This document shows, one piece after another, positions 8,800-18,968 of a stretch of DNA of 64,000 nt. The stretch's first letter is position 1. Every line of letters starts with the position of its first letter. A program made the position numbers and the translations under genes. The DNA is from Lysobacter sp. (GTDB lineage: Bacteria > Pseudomonadota > Gammaproteobacteria > Xanthomonadales > Xanthomonadaceae), in the NCBI GenBank assembly GCA_027306995.1, contig DAHUXS010000021.1:62001-126000 (forward strand), written 5' to 3'. Under the pieces are notes generated by a model that saw nothing but the letters and a program-made list of their open reading frames with translations, was not told the DNA's origin and searched no databases.

Positions 8800-9281
8800 C
8801 AGTCGCGGAAATTGTCGAACTGCAGCGGACGCTCGAATTCCTGTCCGCGCAGCAACGCCATCACGCCCTGCAGGTCGTCGCGCTTCTTGCCGGTGATCCG
8901 CAGCTTATCGCCGTTGATCTGCGATTCGACCTTGATCTTGCTGTCCTTGATCGCGCCTTGCAGCTTCTTCGCCAATTCGCGTTCGATGCCCTGCTTGACC
9001 GCGATGGTCTGGCGCGCGCCGGCGACGTTGGTTTCGACGTCGCCCGGCTCCAGGCAGCGTGGGTCGATCTTCCGCGCGGTCAGGCGCGCGCGCAGGATGT
9101 CGCTCATCTGCTGCAGCTGGAATTCGCTGGGCGCCGACATGGCGATCGACTTGTCGTCGAGGGTGTATTTGGCGTCCACGCCCTTGAAGTCGAAGCGCGT
9201 CGACAGCTCGCGGTTGGCCTGGTCGACCGCATTGGTGAGTTCGTGGATGTCCACTTCGGACACGACGTCGAACGAGGGCAT
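8799..9281 (-). CDS. YajQ family nucleotide-binding protein
   Basis: A 160-residue protein of the YajQ/DUF520 family: two ferredoxin-like halves, opening MPSFDVVSEVD and carrying ELSTRFDFKG, KIKVESQINGDKLRITGKKRDDLQ and the terminal RPLQFDNFRD. Xanthomonas members bind cyclic di-GMP and influence virulence gene expression through a partner regulator; whether this one does is inference from family. Full length for the family. First gene of a two-gene unit with the DUF1415 gene. Confidence 0.92.
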   Translation of the reverse strand: MPSFDVVSEVDIHELTNAVDQANRELSTRFDFKGVDAKYTLDDKSIAMSAPSEFQLQQMSDILRARLTARKIDPRCLEPGDVETNVAGARQTIAVKQGIERELAKKLQGAIKDSKIKVESQINGDKLRITGKKRDDLQGVMALLRGQEFERPLQFDNFRD

Positions 9282-9342
9282 GGAACGCTCCTGAAAATCG
9301 ATGCATACAGATTACCAGCCGCACTGCCGATACCATCGCGAC

Positions 9343-9900
9343 ATGCCGTTCCTGCTCGTTCCGTTGTTGTTGCTCGCACTGGTCCTGCTGTGGGTCGTGC
9401 TGCTGCCGTTGTCGTTGCTGCAGCGTTATCGCTTCGGCAAGTCGCGGCGGCGGGTGTTGCCGTGGCTGGCCGGCCTCAATGCCTGGACGCTCCTGCTGTC
9501 GCTGGCCACCTTCCTGATCGGTGCGGCGCTGGCGCAACGCTGGCTGGACGATGCCTTCGCCGCGGCCTGTGGCGGACTGGCGCTGGGGTTTGCGCTCGGC
9601 CTGGTCAACCTGTGGACGGCGCGCCTGGAATGGGAAGGCCACCATTTGCACGTCCAACCGCATGCCCTGGTCTCCCTGTTGCTGACTCTGCTGGTCGCCG
9701 GCCGCCTCGCCATCGGGATCTGGCAGCTGTTCAAGTACGGAGTCACCCTGCATCCCCGGGTGATGGACGGTCCCTGGCTGCTGCGGCCGGACAGCCTGTT
9801 CGCCTTCGGCGGGCTGCTGCTTGGCCACTACTTCGCCTGGAGCTGGGCGCTGCGCGCACGGCTGCGGCACGGTCTGCGGCGTCACCATCGTCAAATTTGA
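9343..9900 (+). CDS. Integral membrane protein, DUF1453-like
   Basis: A 185-residue protein with about five membrane helices, starting with the strongly hydrophobic LLVPLLLLALVLLWVVLL and containing a basic loop RYRFGKSRRR. It resembles Xanthomonadaceae proteins placed in DUF1453, but that is from memory. The ATG at 9343 is preferred over one at 9301 because the hydrophobic helix begins at once; neither has a clear ribosome-binding site. Divergent from yajQ and upstream of the PDH genes. Function unknown. Confidence 0.6.
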   Translation: MPFLLVPLLLLALVLLWVVLLPLSLLQRYRFGKSRRRVLPWLAGLNAWTLLLSLATFLIGAALAQRWLDDAFAAACGGLALGFALGLVNLWTARLEWEGHHLHVQPHALVSLLLTLLVAGRLAIGIWQLFKYGVTLHPRVMDGPWLLRPDSLFAFGGLLLGHYFAWSWALRARLRHGLRRHHRQI

Positions 9901-9913
9901 CCCGGGGTATATT

Positions 9914-9931
9914 CGAAAATCACGGTTTTCG
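9914..9931. promoter_or_regulatory. Inverted repeat in the aceF leader region
   Basis: CGAAAA-TCACGG-TTTTCG, a 6-base palindrome with a 6-base spacer, lies 57 bases before the aceF start; TATATT sits just upstream at 9908-9913 and could be a -10 element, though I see no good -35. It could be an operator for a pyruvate dehydrogenase regulator or a leader hairpin. Weak evidence. Confidence 0.35.
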
Positions 9932-9987
9932 TTTGTCCGAGGGCCGGAAATGTGGCCAAATTGGGGTTCCACTGCCCGGAGTGCGTC

Positions 9988-11388
9988 ATGGCCGATCTCA
10001 AGGAATCCCGCGTCCCCGATATCGGCGACTACCACGACATCCCCGTCATCGAATTGCTGGTGAAGGTCGGCGATACCGTGGCCAAGGACGAAGGGCTGGT
10101 CACGCTGGAGTCCGACAAGGCCACGATGGAAGTGCCGGCGGAGTTCGCGGGCGTCATCAAGGAACTGCGCGTCAAGCTCGGCGACAGCGTGTCGCAGGGC
10201 GCGGTGGTCGCAGTGATCGAAGCGCAGGGTGCGGGTGAGCCGCCGCGTGCGGAACCGGTCGCGAAGGCCGAAGTCGCCAGCGCGGAAACCGGCGCCAAGG
10301 TGCAGCCGGTCGATGTGCCGGCGACGTCCGACAAGCTGACGCAGGAATCGATCGCCAGCAACGAAGTCGCGGCGCCGCGCCCGCCGCAGCCCCAGCACGC
10401 TTCCGGGGCCGGCCTGCCGCCCGTACGTTTCGATGCCGATGCGGTGATGCCCGACAAGGCGCCGTATGCGAGTCCGGTGGTCCGCCTGTACGCGCGGGAG
10501 CTCGGCGTCGACCTGTTGCAGGTCAAGGGCAGCGGCGACAAGGGCCGCATCGTTCGCGAGGATGTTCAGTCCTTCGTGAAGTCGGCGCTGGCCGGTGGTG
10601 GCGCGACCCAGGCGGCAGCGGGTGGCGGTGGCGGCAGCGGTCTCAACCTGTTGCCGTGGCCCAAGGTCGATTTCACCAAGTTCGGCGAGATCGAAACCAA
10701 GCCGCTGTCGCGTATCCAGAAGATTTCCGGCGCCAACCTCGCCCGCAACTGGGCGATGATCCCTCACGTCACCCAGTTCGATCGCGCCGACATCAGCTCG
10801 CTCGAGGAACTGCGCGTCGCCCTCAACAACGAGAACGCCAAGGCGATCGCCGCGGGCAAGGCCGGCAAGGTGACGATGCTCGCCTTCCTGATCAAGGCCT
10901 GCGTCGCCGCGCTCAAGAAGTATCCGACCTTCAACGCCTCGCTCGACGGCGACAACCTGGTGTTGAAGAAGTATTTCCATATCGGTTTCGCCGCCGACAC
11001 GCCGAACGGACTCGTCGTTCCGGTGCTGCGCGACGCCGACCAGAAGGGCGTAATGCAGATCGCGCAGGAGATGGGCGAACTCGCCGCGCTGGCGCGCGAC
11101 GGCAAGCTCAAGCCCGACCAGATGCAGGGCGGTTGCTTCACCATCAGCTCGCTTGGTGGCATCGGCGGTACCGCGTTCACTCCGATCATCAATGCGCCGG
11201 AAGTGGCGATCCTCGGCGTCTCGAAGTCGGAGATGCAGCCGGTGTGGGACGGCAAGGCCTTCCAGCCGGCGATGATGTTGCCGCTGTCGCTCAGCTACGA
11301 CCATCGCGTGATCGACGGCGCGCTGGCCGCGCGTTTCACCTCGTATCTGGCGCAAGTGCTGGCGGACATGCGCCGCGCCATGCTCTGA
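9988..11388 (+). CDS. aceF: Pyruvate dehydrogenase E2 (dihydrolipoyllysine acetyltransferase)
   Basis: A 466-residue core enzyme of the pyruvate dehydrogenase complex, transferring acetyl groups from lipoyl-lysine to CoA. Order: one lipoyl domain (about 1-80, modified Lys in ESDKATME), an Ala/Pro-rich linker, a peripheral subunit-binding domain (YASPVVRLYARELGVD, about 155-190), a Gly-rich linker, and the catalytic domain ending with YDHRVIDGA (catalytic His and Asp near residue 439). One lipoyl domain is fewer than the three of E. coli. ATG 9988 follows GGAG at eight bases; a GTG at 9952 would add 12 residues before the lipoyl fold. No E1 gene is adjacent. Confidence 0.92.
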   Translation: MADLKESRVPDIGDYHDIPVIELLVKVGDTVAKDEGLVTLESDKATMEVPAEFAGVIKELRVKLGDSVSQGAVVAVIEAQGAGEPPRAEPVAKAEVASAETGAKVQPVDVPATSDKLTQESIASNEVAAPRPPQPQHASGAGLPPVRFDADAVMPDKAPYASPVVRLYARELGVDLLQVKGSGDKGRIVREDVQSFVKSALAGGGATQAAAGGGGGSGLNLLPWPKVDFTKFGEIETKPLSRIQKISGANLARNWAMIPHVTQFDRADISSLEELRVALNNENAKAIAAGKAGKVTMLAFLIKACVAALKKYPTFNASLDGDNLVLKKYFHIGFAADTPNGLVVPVLRDADQKGVMQIAQEMGELAALARDGKLKPDQMQGGCFTISSLGGIGGTAFTPIINAPEVAILGVSKSEMQPVWDGKAFQPAMMLPLSLSYDHRVIDGALAARFTSYLAQVLADMRRAML

Positions 11389-11400
11389 CCGGCCAAAGGC

Positions 11401-12579
11401 ATGCCCGAGGCCCCGCCGCTGCGCGACCGACTGCACGACACCGGTGATCGCGTGCGCGAAGTTGCTGGCGATGCGGCGTCGCGCAGCTGGGCCGACCTAC
11501 AGCCACTGTTCGATTATCGCGTCGTCCACGCCGGCGGTTTCGACATCACCATCGGCGGGCTGGTCGGTGCGCTGCTGGCGCTGCTGATCGGGTTCACCCT
11601 GTCGCGCTACCTGCAGCGCGTGCTCAAGCGTTTCGGCGAACAGCAGCATGGGGTGAGCGAACGCGCCACCATCTACACGCTGTCGCGCGTCATCCACTAC
11701 GTCCTGCTGATCACCGCGTTCCTGGTCGCGCTCAACATGCTCGGCATTCCGCTAGGCAAGTTCACGGTGTTCGCCGGCGCGCTGGCGGTCGGTCTCGGTT
11801 TCGGCCTGCAGGCGATCTTCAGCAATTTCATTTCCGGACTGATCCTGCTGTTCGACCGCTCGCTCAAGGTCGGCGATTTCGTCGAACTCGACAAGGACGT
11901 GCGCGGTACCGTGCGGTCGGTGAACATCCGCGCGACCCGAATCACCACCAACGACAACATCGACGTGCTGGTGCCCAACTCGGAATTCATCAACGGCCGC
12001 GTGGTCAACTGGACGCATGGCTCGGTGAATCGCCGCATCCGCGTGCCGTTCGCGGTGAGCTATGGCGCCGACAAGGAACTGGTGAAGAAGGCGGCGCTCG
12101 AAGCCGCCGCCAACGTGCCGTTCACCCTCGCGCTGGAAGGGCCGCAGGCACCGCAGGTGTGGCTGGTCGATTTCGGCGAAAGCGCGTTCCAGTTCATGCT
12201 CACCGTGTGGCTGACCGAAGACGCCGCGCGTCGCAACGTGGCGATTCGCGCCGCCTATCTGTGGGAACTCGATACCGCGCTGAAGAAGTACGCGATCGAG
12301 CGCCCGTTCCCGCAGCGCGACCTCCACGTGCGCAGCCTGTTCGGCCTCGAAAATGCCGATGCGATCCGCGCGCTGCATGGCGAAGCGATCGAGGCGACGC
12401 CGCCGTCGTTGTTGCACGAGGATCTCGCGCCGGTCGAGCGCGAGGCATTGGCGCGCAATGACGCGCAGGTGGATGCCGAACGCGGCATTCGCGAGGATCG
12501 CGCCCGCGCCGCGCGCGAAAGCACACGACAAACACCAGACCCAAAACTTCCCAGGGAGAACCGCGATGGCCGAGATTGA
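11401..12579 (+). CDS. MscS-type mechanosensitive channel inside the PDH gene group
   Basis: A 392-residue inner-membrane channel of the small-conductance mechanosensitive family. Three membrane helices lie at about 45-150; the pore helix carries the Gly/Ala pattern [21 protein letters not shown], and the conserved beta domain follows with [13 protein letters not shown] and [21 protein letters not shown]. The C-terminal ~60 residues are charged and Arg-rich. It starts 12 bases after aceF and its last 14 bases overlap the start of lpdA, so it is co-transcribed with two PDH subunits. A link between osmotic gating and pyruvate metabolism is unexplained. Confidence 0.9.
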   Translation: MPEAPPLRDRLHDTGDRVREVAGDAASRSWADLQPLFDYRVVHAGGFDITIGGLVGALLALLIGFTLSRYLQRVLKRFGEQQHGVSERATIYTLSRVIHYVLLITAFLVALNMLGIPLGKFTVFAGALAVGLGFGLQAIFSNFISGLILLFDRSLKVGDFVELDKDVRGTVRSVNIRATRITTNDNIDVLVPNSEFINGRVVNWTHGSVNRRIRVPFAVSYGADKELVKKAALEAAANVPFTLALEGPQAPQVWLVDFGESAFQFMLTVWLTEDAARRNVAIRAAYLWELDTALKKYAIERPFPQRDLHVRSLFGLENADAIRALHGEAIEATPPSLLHEDLAPVEREALARNDAQVDAERGIREDRARAARESTRQTPDPKLPRENRDGRD

Positions 12580-14338
12580 AGTGAAGGTGCCGGATATCGG
12601 TGGCCACGATGGCGTGCCAGTCATTGAATTGCTGGTGAAGCCCGGCGATACCGTTGCGAAAGACCAGGGCCTGGTCACGCTGGAATCCGACAAGGCGACG
12701 ATGGAAGTGCCGTCGAGCGCAGCCGGCGTCGTCAAGGCGTTGAAGGTGAAGTTGAACGACGCGGTGTCGACCGGCGACGTCATCGCCATTATCGAATCGG
12801 AAGCCGCCGCTTCCGCACCGGCGCCCGCACCAGCCGCGGCGACACCTCCGCCCGCTGCGCCCGTGCCGGCTCCCGCCGCCGCAGCCCCTGCGAAACAAGC
12901 CGCCCCCGCACCGACGACCCATCATTCCTATGACTGCGATGTCGTTGTGATCGGCGCCGGTCCCGGTGGTTATACCGCCGCCTTCCGCGCCGCCGATCTC
13001 GGGTTGAAGACGGTGTTGGTCGAACGCTATGCCTCGCTTGGCGGCGTCTGCCTCAACGTCGGCTGCATTCCCTCGAAGGCCTTGCTGCACGCCGCGGAAG
13101 TGATCGACGAGGTCGCGCATGCCAATGCCTACGGCATCACTTTCGACGCGCCCAAGATCGACCTCGACAAGTTGCGTGGCTACAAGGAATCGGTGGTCGG
13201 CCAGCTCACCAAGGGTCTGTCCGGCATGGCGAAGCAGCGCAAGGTGCAGACCCTGCAGGGCACCGCGACCTTCGCATCGCCCAACACGCTGTCGATCGTC
13301 GATGCCGACGGCAAGACGCAGTCGCTGTCGTTCGCCCACGCCATCATCGCTGCCGGTTCGCAGGCGGTGAAGTTGCCGGGCTTCCCGTGGGACGACAAGC
13401 GCGTGATGGATTCCACCGACGCGCTCGATCTCGCCGACGTGCCGAAGAAGTTGCTGGTGGTCGGCGGCGGCATCATCGGCCTGGAAATGGCGACGGTCTA
13501 TCGCGGCCTCGGCAGTGAAGTCACCGTGGTCGAATTCATGCCGCAGCTGATCCCGGGCGCCGATCCCGATCTCGTCCGTCCGCTCGCCGCGCGCCTCAAG
13601 GCGCAGGGCGTCGCCGTGCATCTCAAGACCAAGGTCACCGATGCCAAGGCCGGCAAGAAGGGCATCGAGTGCACCTTCGAAGGCGAGAGCATTCCCGAAA
13701 CCAAGCTGTTCGATCGAGTGCTGGTGGCGGTCGGGCGCAGCGCCAACGGCGGCAAGCTCGCCTGCGAGAAAGCCGGCGTCACTGTCGGCGAGCGTGGCCT
13801 GATTCCGGTCGACGCGCAGATGCGCACCAACGTGCCGCACATCTTCGCGATCGGCGACCTGGTCGGCCAGCCGATGCTGGCGCACAAGGCCACGCACGAG
13901 GGCAAGCTCGCCGCCGAAGTGATCGCCGGCGAGAAGAAGGAATGGGTCGCACGCGTGATCCCGAGCGTCGCCTATACCGATCCGGAAATCGCCTGGGTCG
14001 GCGTCAGCGAAACCGAGGCCAAGGCCAAGGGATTGAAGGTCGGCATCGGCAAGTTCCCGTGGGCAGCGTCGGGTCGCGCCATCGGCCTCGGTCGCACCGA
14101 GGGCTTCACCAAGCTGGTCTTCGATGAGGCCACGCATCGCGTGATCGGCGGCGGAATTGTTGGAGTGCACGCGGGCGAACTGATCAGCGAAGTCGCGCTG
14201 GCGATCGAGATGGGTTGCGAGGTCGAGGACATCGGACACACCATCCATCCGCATCCCACGCTGTCGGAATCGGTGGGCATGGCCGCCGAGGTTTACGACG
14301 GCACGATCACGGATCTCTACATTCCGAAGAAAAAATAA
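12566..14338 (+). CDS. lpdA: Dihydrolipoyl dehydrogenase (E3) with N-terminal lipoyl domain
   Basis: A 590-residue flavoprotein reoxidising dihydrolipoamide with NAD+. Order: lipoyl domain (about 1-80, Lys in ESDKATME), an Ala/Pro linker (about 83-118), FAD-binding [14 protein letters not shown], redox-active disulfide [16 protein letters not shown]-binding [12 protein letters not shown], and the C-terminal His-Glu dyad [10 protein letters not shown] lipoyl-E3 is known in Neisseria and xanthomonads. ATG 12566 is set by AGGGAGAA ten bases upstream and by the normal lipoyl-domain N-terminus, although it lies inside the 3' end of the channel gene. Confidence 0.94.
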   Translation: MAEIEVKVPDIGGHDGVPVIELLVKPGDTVAKDQGLVTLESDKATMEVPSSAAGVVKALKVKLNDAVSTGDVIAIIESEAAASAPAPAPAAATPPPAAPVPAPAAAAPAKQAAPAPTTHHSYDCDVVVIGAGPGGYTAAFRAADLGLKTVLVERYASLGGVCLNVGCIPSKALLHAAEVIDEVAHANAYGITFDAPKIDLDKLRGYKESVVGQLTKGLSGMAKQRKVQTLQGTATFASPNTLSIVDADGKTQSLSFAHAIIAAGSQAVKLPGFPWDDKRVMDSTDALDLADVPKKLLVVGGGIIGLEMATVYRGLGSEVTVVEFMPQLIPGADPDLVRPLAARLKAQGVAVHLKTKVTDAKAGKKGIECTFEGESIPETKLFDRVLVAVGRSANGGKLACEKAGVTVGERGLIPVDAQMRTNVPHIFAIGDLVGQPMLAHKATHEGKLAAEVIAGEKKEWVARVIPSVAYTDPEIAWVGVSETEAKAKGLKVGIGKFPWAASGRAIGLGRTEGFTKLVFDEATHRVIGGGIVGVHAGELISEVALAIEMGCEVEDIGHTIHPHPTLSESVGMAAEVYDGTITDLYIPKKK

Positions 14339-14366
14339 ACAAACAAGCAAGCAAAGGGGAACATCG

Positions 14367-15650
14367 ATGCGTGTGCGCCTGATTGCAATGGTGCTGGCCG
14401 TGGCCAGCGCCGCTTTGTCTGCTTCGGCTTTCGCAGCCGATACCGTGGTCGTCACCGCCGCAAAGATGATCGATGTCGCCAGCGGGCGCGTCGTCGATCG
14501 TCCGCAGGTCATTGTCACCGATGGCCGCATCATCGCCGTCGGCCACCAGGGCGATGCCGTGCCGGCCGACGCGCGCCACATCGATCTGGGTGCGCGCACG
14601 CTGTTGCCGGGCCTCATCGACATGCATGTCCATCTCACCAGCGATCCCACCATCAGCGGCTATCGCGGCCTCGAGTTCACCGACAACTTCTGGACGGTGG
14701 TCGGGGTGGCCAACGCGAAGAAGACGGTGGAGGCGGGCTTCACCACCGTGCGCAACGTCGGTTCCAGCAACTATGACGACGTCGCGCTGAAGCAGGCGAT
14801 CGAGCATGGCTACGTGCCCGGTCCGCGCATCGTTCCCGCCACGTATGCGATCGGCGCGACCGGCGGCCACTGCGATTCCACCGAATTCCCGCCGTCCATG
14901 CAGGTGCCGAATCCGGCCGTCGCCGATGGCCCGGAGGCGATCCGCGCCACCGTGCGCAAGCTGCGCAAATACGGCGCGGAAGTCATCAAGTTCTGCGGCA
15001 CCGGTGGCGTGTTGTCCAAGACCGATACCGTCGGGGGCCAGCAATATTCATTGGAGGAAATGAAGGCGCTGGTTGACGAGGCGCACCAGCTCGGCCTGCG
15101 GGTCGCGGTGCATGCCCACGGCACTGCCGGCATCAACGACGCGATCCGCGCCGGCGCCGACACCATCGAGCACTGCAGCCTGGCCGATACCGAATCGTTC
15201 AAGTTGGCCAAGCAGCACGGCACCTGGTTCTCGATGGATGTCTACAACGACGACTACATCCTCAGCGAAGGCGCCAAGAACGGCGTGTTCGCGGAATCGC
15301 TGGAGAAGGAGCGCGCGATCGGCCGCAAGCAGCGCGAGACCTTCAAGGCGGCGCATGCCGCCGGAGTGAAGATGGTGTTCGGCAGCGATGGTGGCGTGTA
15401 CCCCAACGGCGACAACGGCAAGCAGTTCGCGACGATGGTGCAGTGGGGCATGGCGCCGATCGAGGCGATCCGGGCCGCCACGGTCAATGCCGCCGAAGCG
15501 CTGGGGCGTGCGAACGATGTCGGCGCGATCGCGGTCGGGCGTTACGGCGACATGATCGCCGTCGACGGCAATCCGCTGGATGATGTCGGCCTGCTCCAGC
15601 ACGTCGCCTTCGTGATGAAGGGCGGCCAGGTGGTGAAGCAGGCGCAGTAG
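14367..15650 (+). CDS. Secreted amidohydrolase (imidazolonepropionase / prolidase-like)
   Basis: A 427-residue exported metal-dependent hydrolase of the amidohydrolase superfamily. The signal peptide is cleaved near SAFAAD. Metal ligands are all visible: DMHVHLTSD (HxH), EVIKFCGTGG (bridging Lys), VAVHAHGT, TIEHCS and FGSDGGVYPNGDNG (catalytic Asp). This group includes enzymes that hydrolyse Xaa-Pro or Xaa-Arg/Lys dipeptides, so a periplasmic dipeptidase is plausible; imidazolonepropionase itself is unlikely because of the signal peptide. It follows lpdA by 28 bases, perhaps read through. Confidence 0.82.
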   Translation: MRVRLIAMVLAVASAALSASAFAADTVVVTAAKMIDVASGRVVDRPQVIVTDGRIIAVGHQGDAVPADARHIDLGARTLLPGLIDMHVHLTSDPTISGYRGLEFTDNFWTVVGVANAKKTVEAGFTTVRNVGSSNYDDVALKQAIEHGYVPGPRIVPATYAIGATGGHCDSTEFPPSMQVPNPAVADGPEAIRATVRKLRKYGAEVIKFCGTGGVLSKTDTVGGQQYSLEEMKALVDEAHQLGLRVAVHAHGTAGINDAIRAGADTIEHCSLADTESFKLAKQHGTWFSMDVYNDDYILSEGAKNGVFAESLEKERAIGRKQRETFKAAHAAGVKMVFGSDGGVYPNGDNGKQFATMVQWGMAPIEAIRAATVNAAEALGRANDVGAIAVGRYGDMIAVDGNPLDDVGLLQHVAFVMKGGQVVKQAQ

Positions 15651-15681
15651 GCCCGGCTTCCGGAATCGTTGCTGCCAAAAC

Positions 15682-15705
15682 AAACGGCCCCTTGCGGGGC
15701 CGTTT
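15682..15705. terminator. Bidirectional hairpin between convergent genes
   Basis: AAACGGCCCC-TTGC-GGGGCCGTTT is a perfect 10-base stem between the amidohydrolase stop (15650) and the minus-strand stop at 15735. On the minus strand it is followed by a T-rich tract (GTTTGTTTTGG), so it fits best as an intrinsic terminator for the small Cys-repeat protein gene and may also serve the plus strand. Confidence 0.7.
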
Positions 15706-15734
15706 GCGTCACATCCCTATGGTGCGGCTCGGAA

Positions 15735-16037
15735 TTACTTCTTGTCCGGGCACTTGGCGAACTTGCCCTTGGCGTCGCGGCAACGTTCGGCCTTCGGCTT
15801 GGCGGTGGCGCACTTCTCGAACTTGCCGTGGGCATCGCGGCAATGGACGGCAGCAGCCTTCTTGGCCGGGGTTGCCGGAGTGGCGGCAGTCGCCGGGGTG
15901 GCCGGAGCAGCCTTGGCGGCAGGGGCGGCCTTGGCAGCCGGGGCCGCCTTGGTGGCCGGGGCAGCGGTCTGCGCGAAGGACGCGGTGCTGGCCAGGGCAA
16001 GGGCGGCGGCCAGGGAAAGGGCAGAGAGCAGACGCAT
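15735..16037 (-). CDS. Small secreted Ala/Pro/Lys-rich protein with a twin Cys motif
   Basis: A 100-residue exported protein. The signal peptide MRLLSALSLAAALALASTASFA is followed by a low-complexity AAPAAK/ATPAT tract (about 23-60) and then two copies of the pattern CRDAxGKFxKC (HCRDAHGKFEKC and RCRDAKGKFAKC), ending CPDKK. The linker looks histone-H1-like, but the signal peptide argues for an envelope location. The Cys pairs might form disulfides or bind a metal. ATG 16037 has AGAGG eight bases upstream. I do not know a function. Confidence 0.6.
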   Translation of the reverse strand: MRLLSALSLAAALALASTASFAQTAAPATKAAPAAKAAPAAKAAPATPATAATPATPAKKAAAVHCRDAHGKFEKCATAKPKAERCRDAKGKFAKCPDKK

Positions 16038-16167
16038 GGCAAAACCTCTGTAAGGTGGTTGGTAGGCGGAGTCTAGGCCAGCAGCGGGCGTCATGAGTAC
16101 GTCCGCAGGATGACGGTTTGTTCATCCTTCCGCGACGGCCGCCACATGGGGATGAATGGGCCTTTGG

Positions 16168-17485
<1,318 letters not shown>

Positions 17486-17517
17486 TCCACCGCTTCATCT
17501 TCCAATCAACCTCGTAA

Positions 17518-17814
<297 letters not shown>

Positions 17815-17822
17815 TTCCGATC

Positions 17823-17880
17823 GCGCGCGCGGCTTCGGCCGTTCGCGCGCCGGCAACACGCGCCGCGGCAGCCGCCGCGG
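17823..17880 (+). other. Twin GC hairpins between atpE and atpF
   Basis: First hairpin: GCGCGCG-CGGC-TTCG-GCCG-(TT)-CGCGCGC, with a UUCG tetraloop, 17823-17850. Second: CCGCGGC-AGCC-GCCGCGG, 17863-17880. Neither has a T run. Their placement directly after the subunit c gene suggests 3'-end stabilisation of atpE mRNA or partial termination, which would help raise c over the other subunits. Confidence 0.6.
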
Positions 17881-17908
17881 TGCGCATCGACGAAATGCAG
17901 AGCAAACC

Positions 17909-18382
17909 ATGAACCCGTCACTGATGACATTTCTGGGCCAGATGCTTTCCTTCGGGATCCTCATCTGGTTCACCGTCAAGTTCATCTGGCCGCCGTTGAC
18001 CAAGGCCATCGAAGACCGCCAGCACAAGATCGCTGAAGGTCTCGCCGCCGCCGACAACGCGCAGAAGAACCTCGCGGACGCCCAGGACAAGGTCAACGAA
18101 GAGCTCAAGGCCGCGCGCGTCAAGGCCAACGAGATCATCGACCAGGCCCACCAGCGCGCCAACCAGATCGTCGACGCCGCCAAGGCCGAGGCGATCGAGG
18201 AAGGCAACCGCCAGAAGGCGTTGATCGAAGCCGATATCGCTGCGTCCGCCAACCGTGCCCGCGAGGACCTGCGCAAGCAGGTGTCGTCGCTGGCCGTCAG
18301 CGGTGCCGAGAAGCTGCTCCGTCGCGAGATCGATCCGGCCGCCCACAAGGCGCTGCTGGACGAGCTGGCCGCCGAGATCTGA
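17909..18382 (+). CDS. atpF: ATP synthase Fo subunit b
   Basis: A 157-residue peripheral stalk subunit: one N-terminal membrane helix (about 5-27, [20 protein letters not shown]), then a long Ala/Glu/Lys-rich helix that dimerises as a right-handed coiled coil, ending near the delta-binding region. Length matches the E. coli protein. It follows the hairpin-rich gap after atpE and ends seven bases before atpH. Confidence 0.95.
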   Translation: MNPSLMTFLGQMLSFGILIWFTVKFIWPPLTKAIEDRQHKIAEGLAAADNAQKNLADAQDKVNEELKAARVKANEIIDQAHQRANQIVDAAKAEAIEEGNRQKALIEADIAASANRAREDLRKQVSSLAVSGAEKLLRREIDPAAHKALLDELAAEI

Positions 18383-18389
18383 GGACCGC

Positions 18390-18917
18390 ATGAGCCAGTC
18401 CATGACGCTCGCAAGGCCCTACGCCCGCGCCGCCTACACTGCGGCGCGCGATGCCGGCCAGACCGCGCAGTGGTCGCAGGCGCTCGCGTTCTCCGCGCGC
18501 GTTGCCGGCGATCCGCAGGCTGCCCGCGTGCTCGGCGATCCGCGCCTATCGCGCGAGGACGCCGTGCGCCTGGTCGCGCCGGAAGCCGCGCCGGAAACCG
18601 TGCGCAACTTCCTCGGCCTGCTCGCTGCCAATGGCCGCCTTGCCGTGCTGCCGGAAATCGCCGGCCTGTTCGAGCAGGCGCGCGCCGAGGCCGAGCACAT
18701 CGTGCGCGCCACGATCACCTCCGCTTCGGAGATGAGCGCCGGCGAACTCGACGCGTTGAAGGCTGCGCTCAAGCGCCGCTTCGGTCGCGAGGTCGAAGTG
18801 CAGACGGCGGTCGATCCGGCGCTGATCGGTGGCGCGGTGATCGATGCCGGTGAAGTGGTGATCGACGGTTCGCTGCGCGGCAAGCTGCAGCGGCTGCAGA
18901 CCGCGCTCGCCGGCTGA
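18390..18917 (+). CDS. atpH: ATP synthase F1 subunit delta
   Basis: A 175-residue subunit joining F1 to the peripheral stalk. It opens with TLARPYARAAYTAARD and ends with VIDGSLRGKLQRLQTALAG, both typical. The ATG at 18390 is preceded directly by GAGGACC overlapping the atpF stop region, which settles the start over longer in-frame alternatives. Confidence 0.95.
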   Translation: MSQSMTLARPYARAAYTAARDAGQTAQWSQALAFSARVAGDPQAARVLGDPRLSREDAVRLVAPEAAPETVRNFLGLLAANGRLAVLPEIAGLFEQARAEAEHIVRATITSASEMSAGELDALKAALKRRFGREVEVQTAVDPALIGGAVIDAGEVVIDGSLRGKLQRLQTALAG

Positions 18918-18968
18918 TACAGAAATTCAAATCAAACGCCGGCCACGGTCGGCACACAGGAATAGACG

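Noticed and set aside
8905-11436. Very long open frame on the minus strand opposite yajQ and aceF
   Set aside because: High-GC shadow frame: repetitive His/Arg/Gln-rich composition, no recognisable domain, and it lies over well-conserved real genes. The same applies to long antisense frames over lpdA, atpD, glmS and GH31.
14367-15650. Imidazolonepropionase (hutI)
   Set aside because: Superfamily motifs match, but the protein is exported and no hut genes are adjacent; a periplasmic dipeptidase-type amidohydrolase fits better.
15735-16037. Histone H1-like DNA-binding protein
   Set aside because: The Ala/Pro/Lys tract looks similar, but a clear signal peptide and paired cysteines point to an exported protein.
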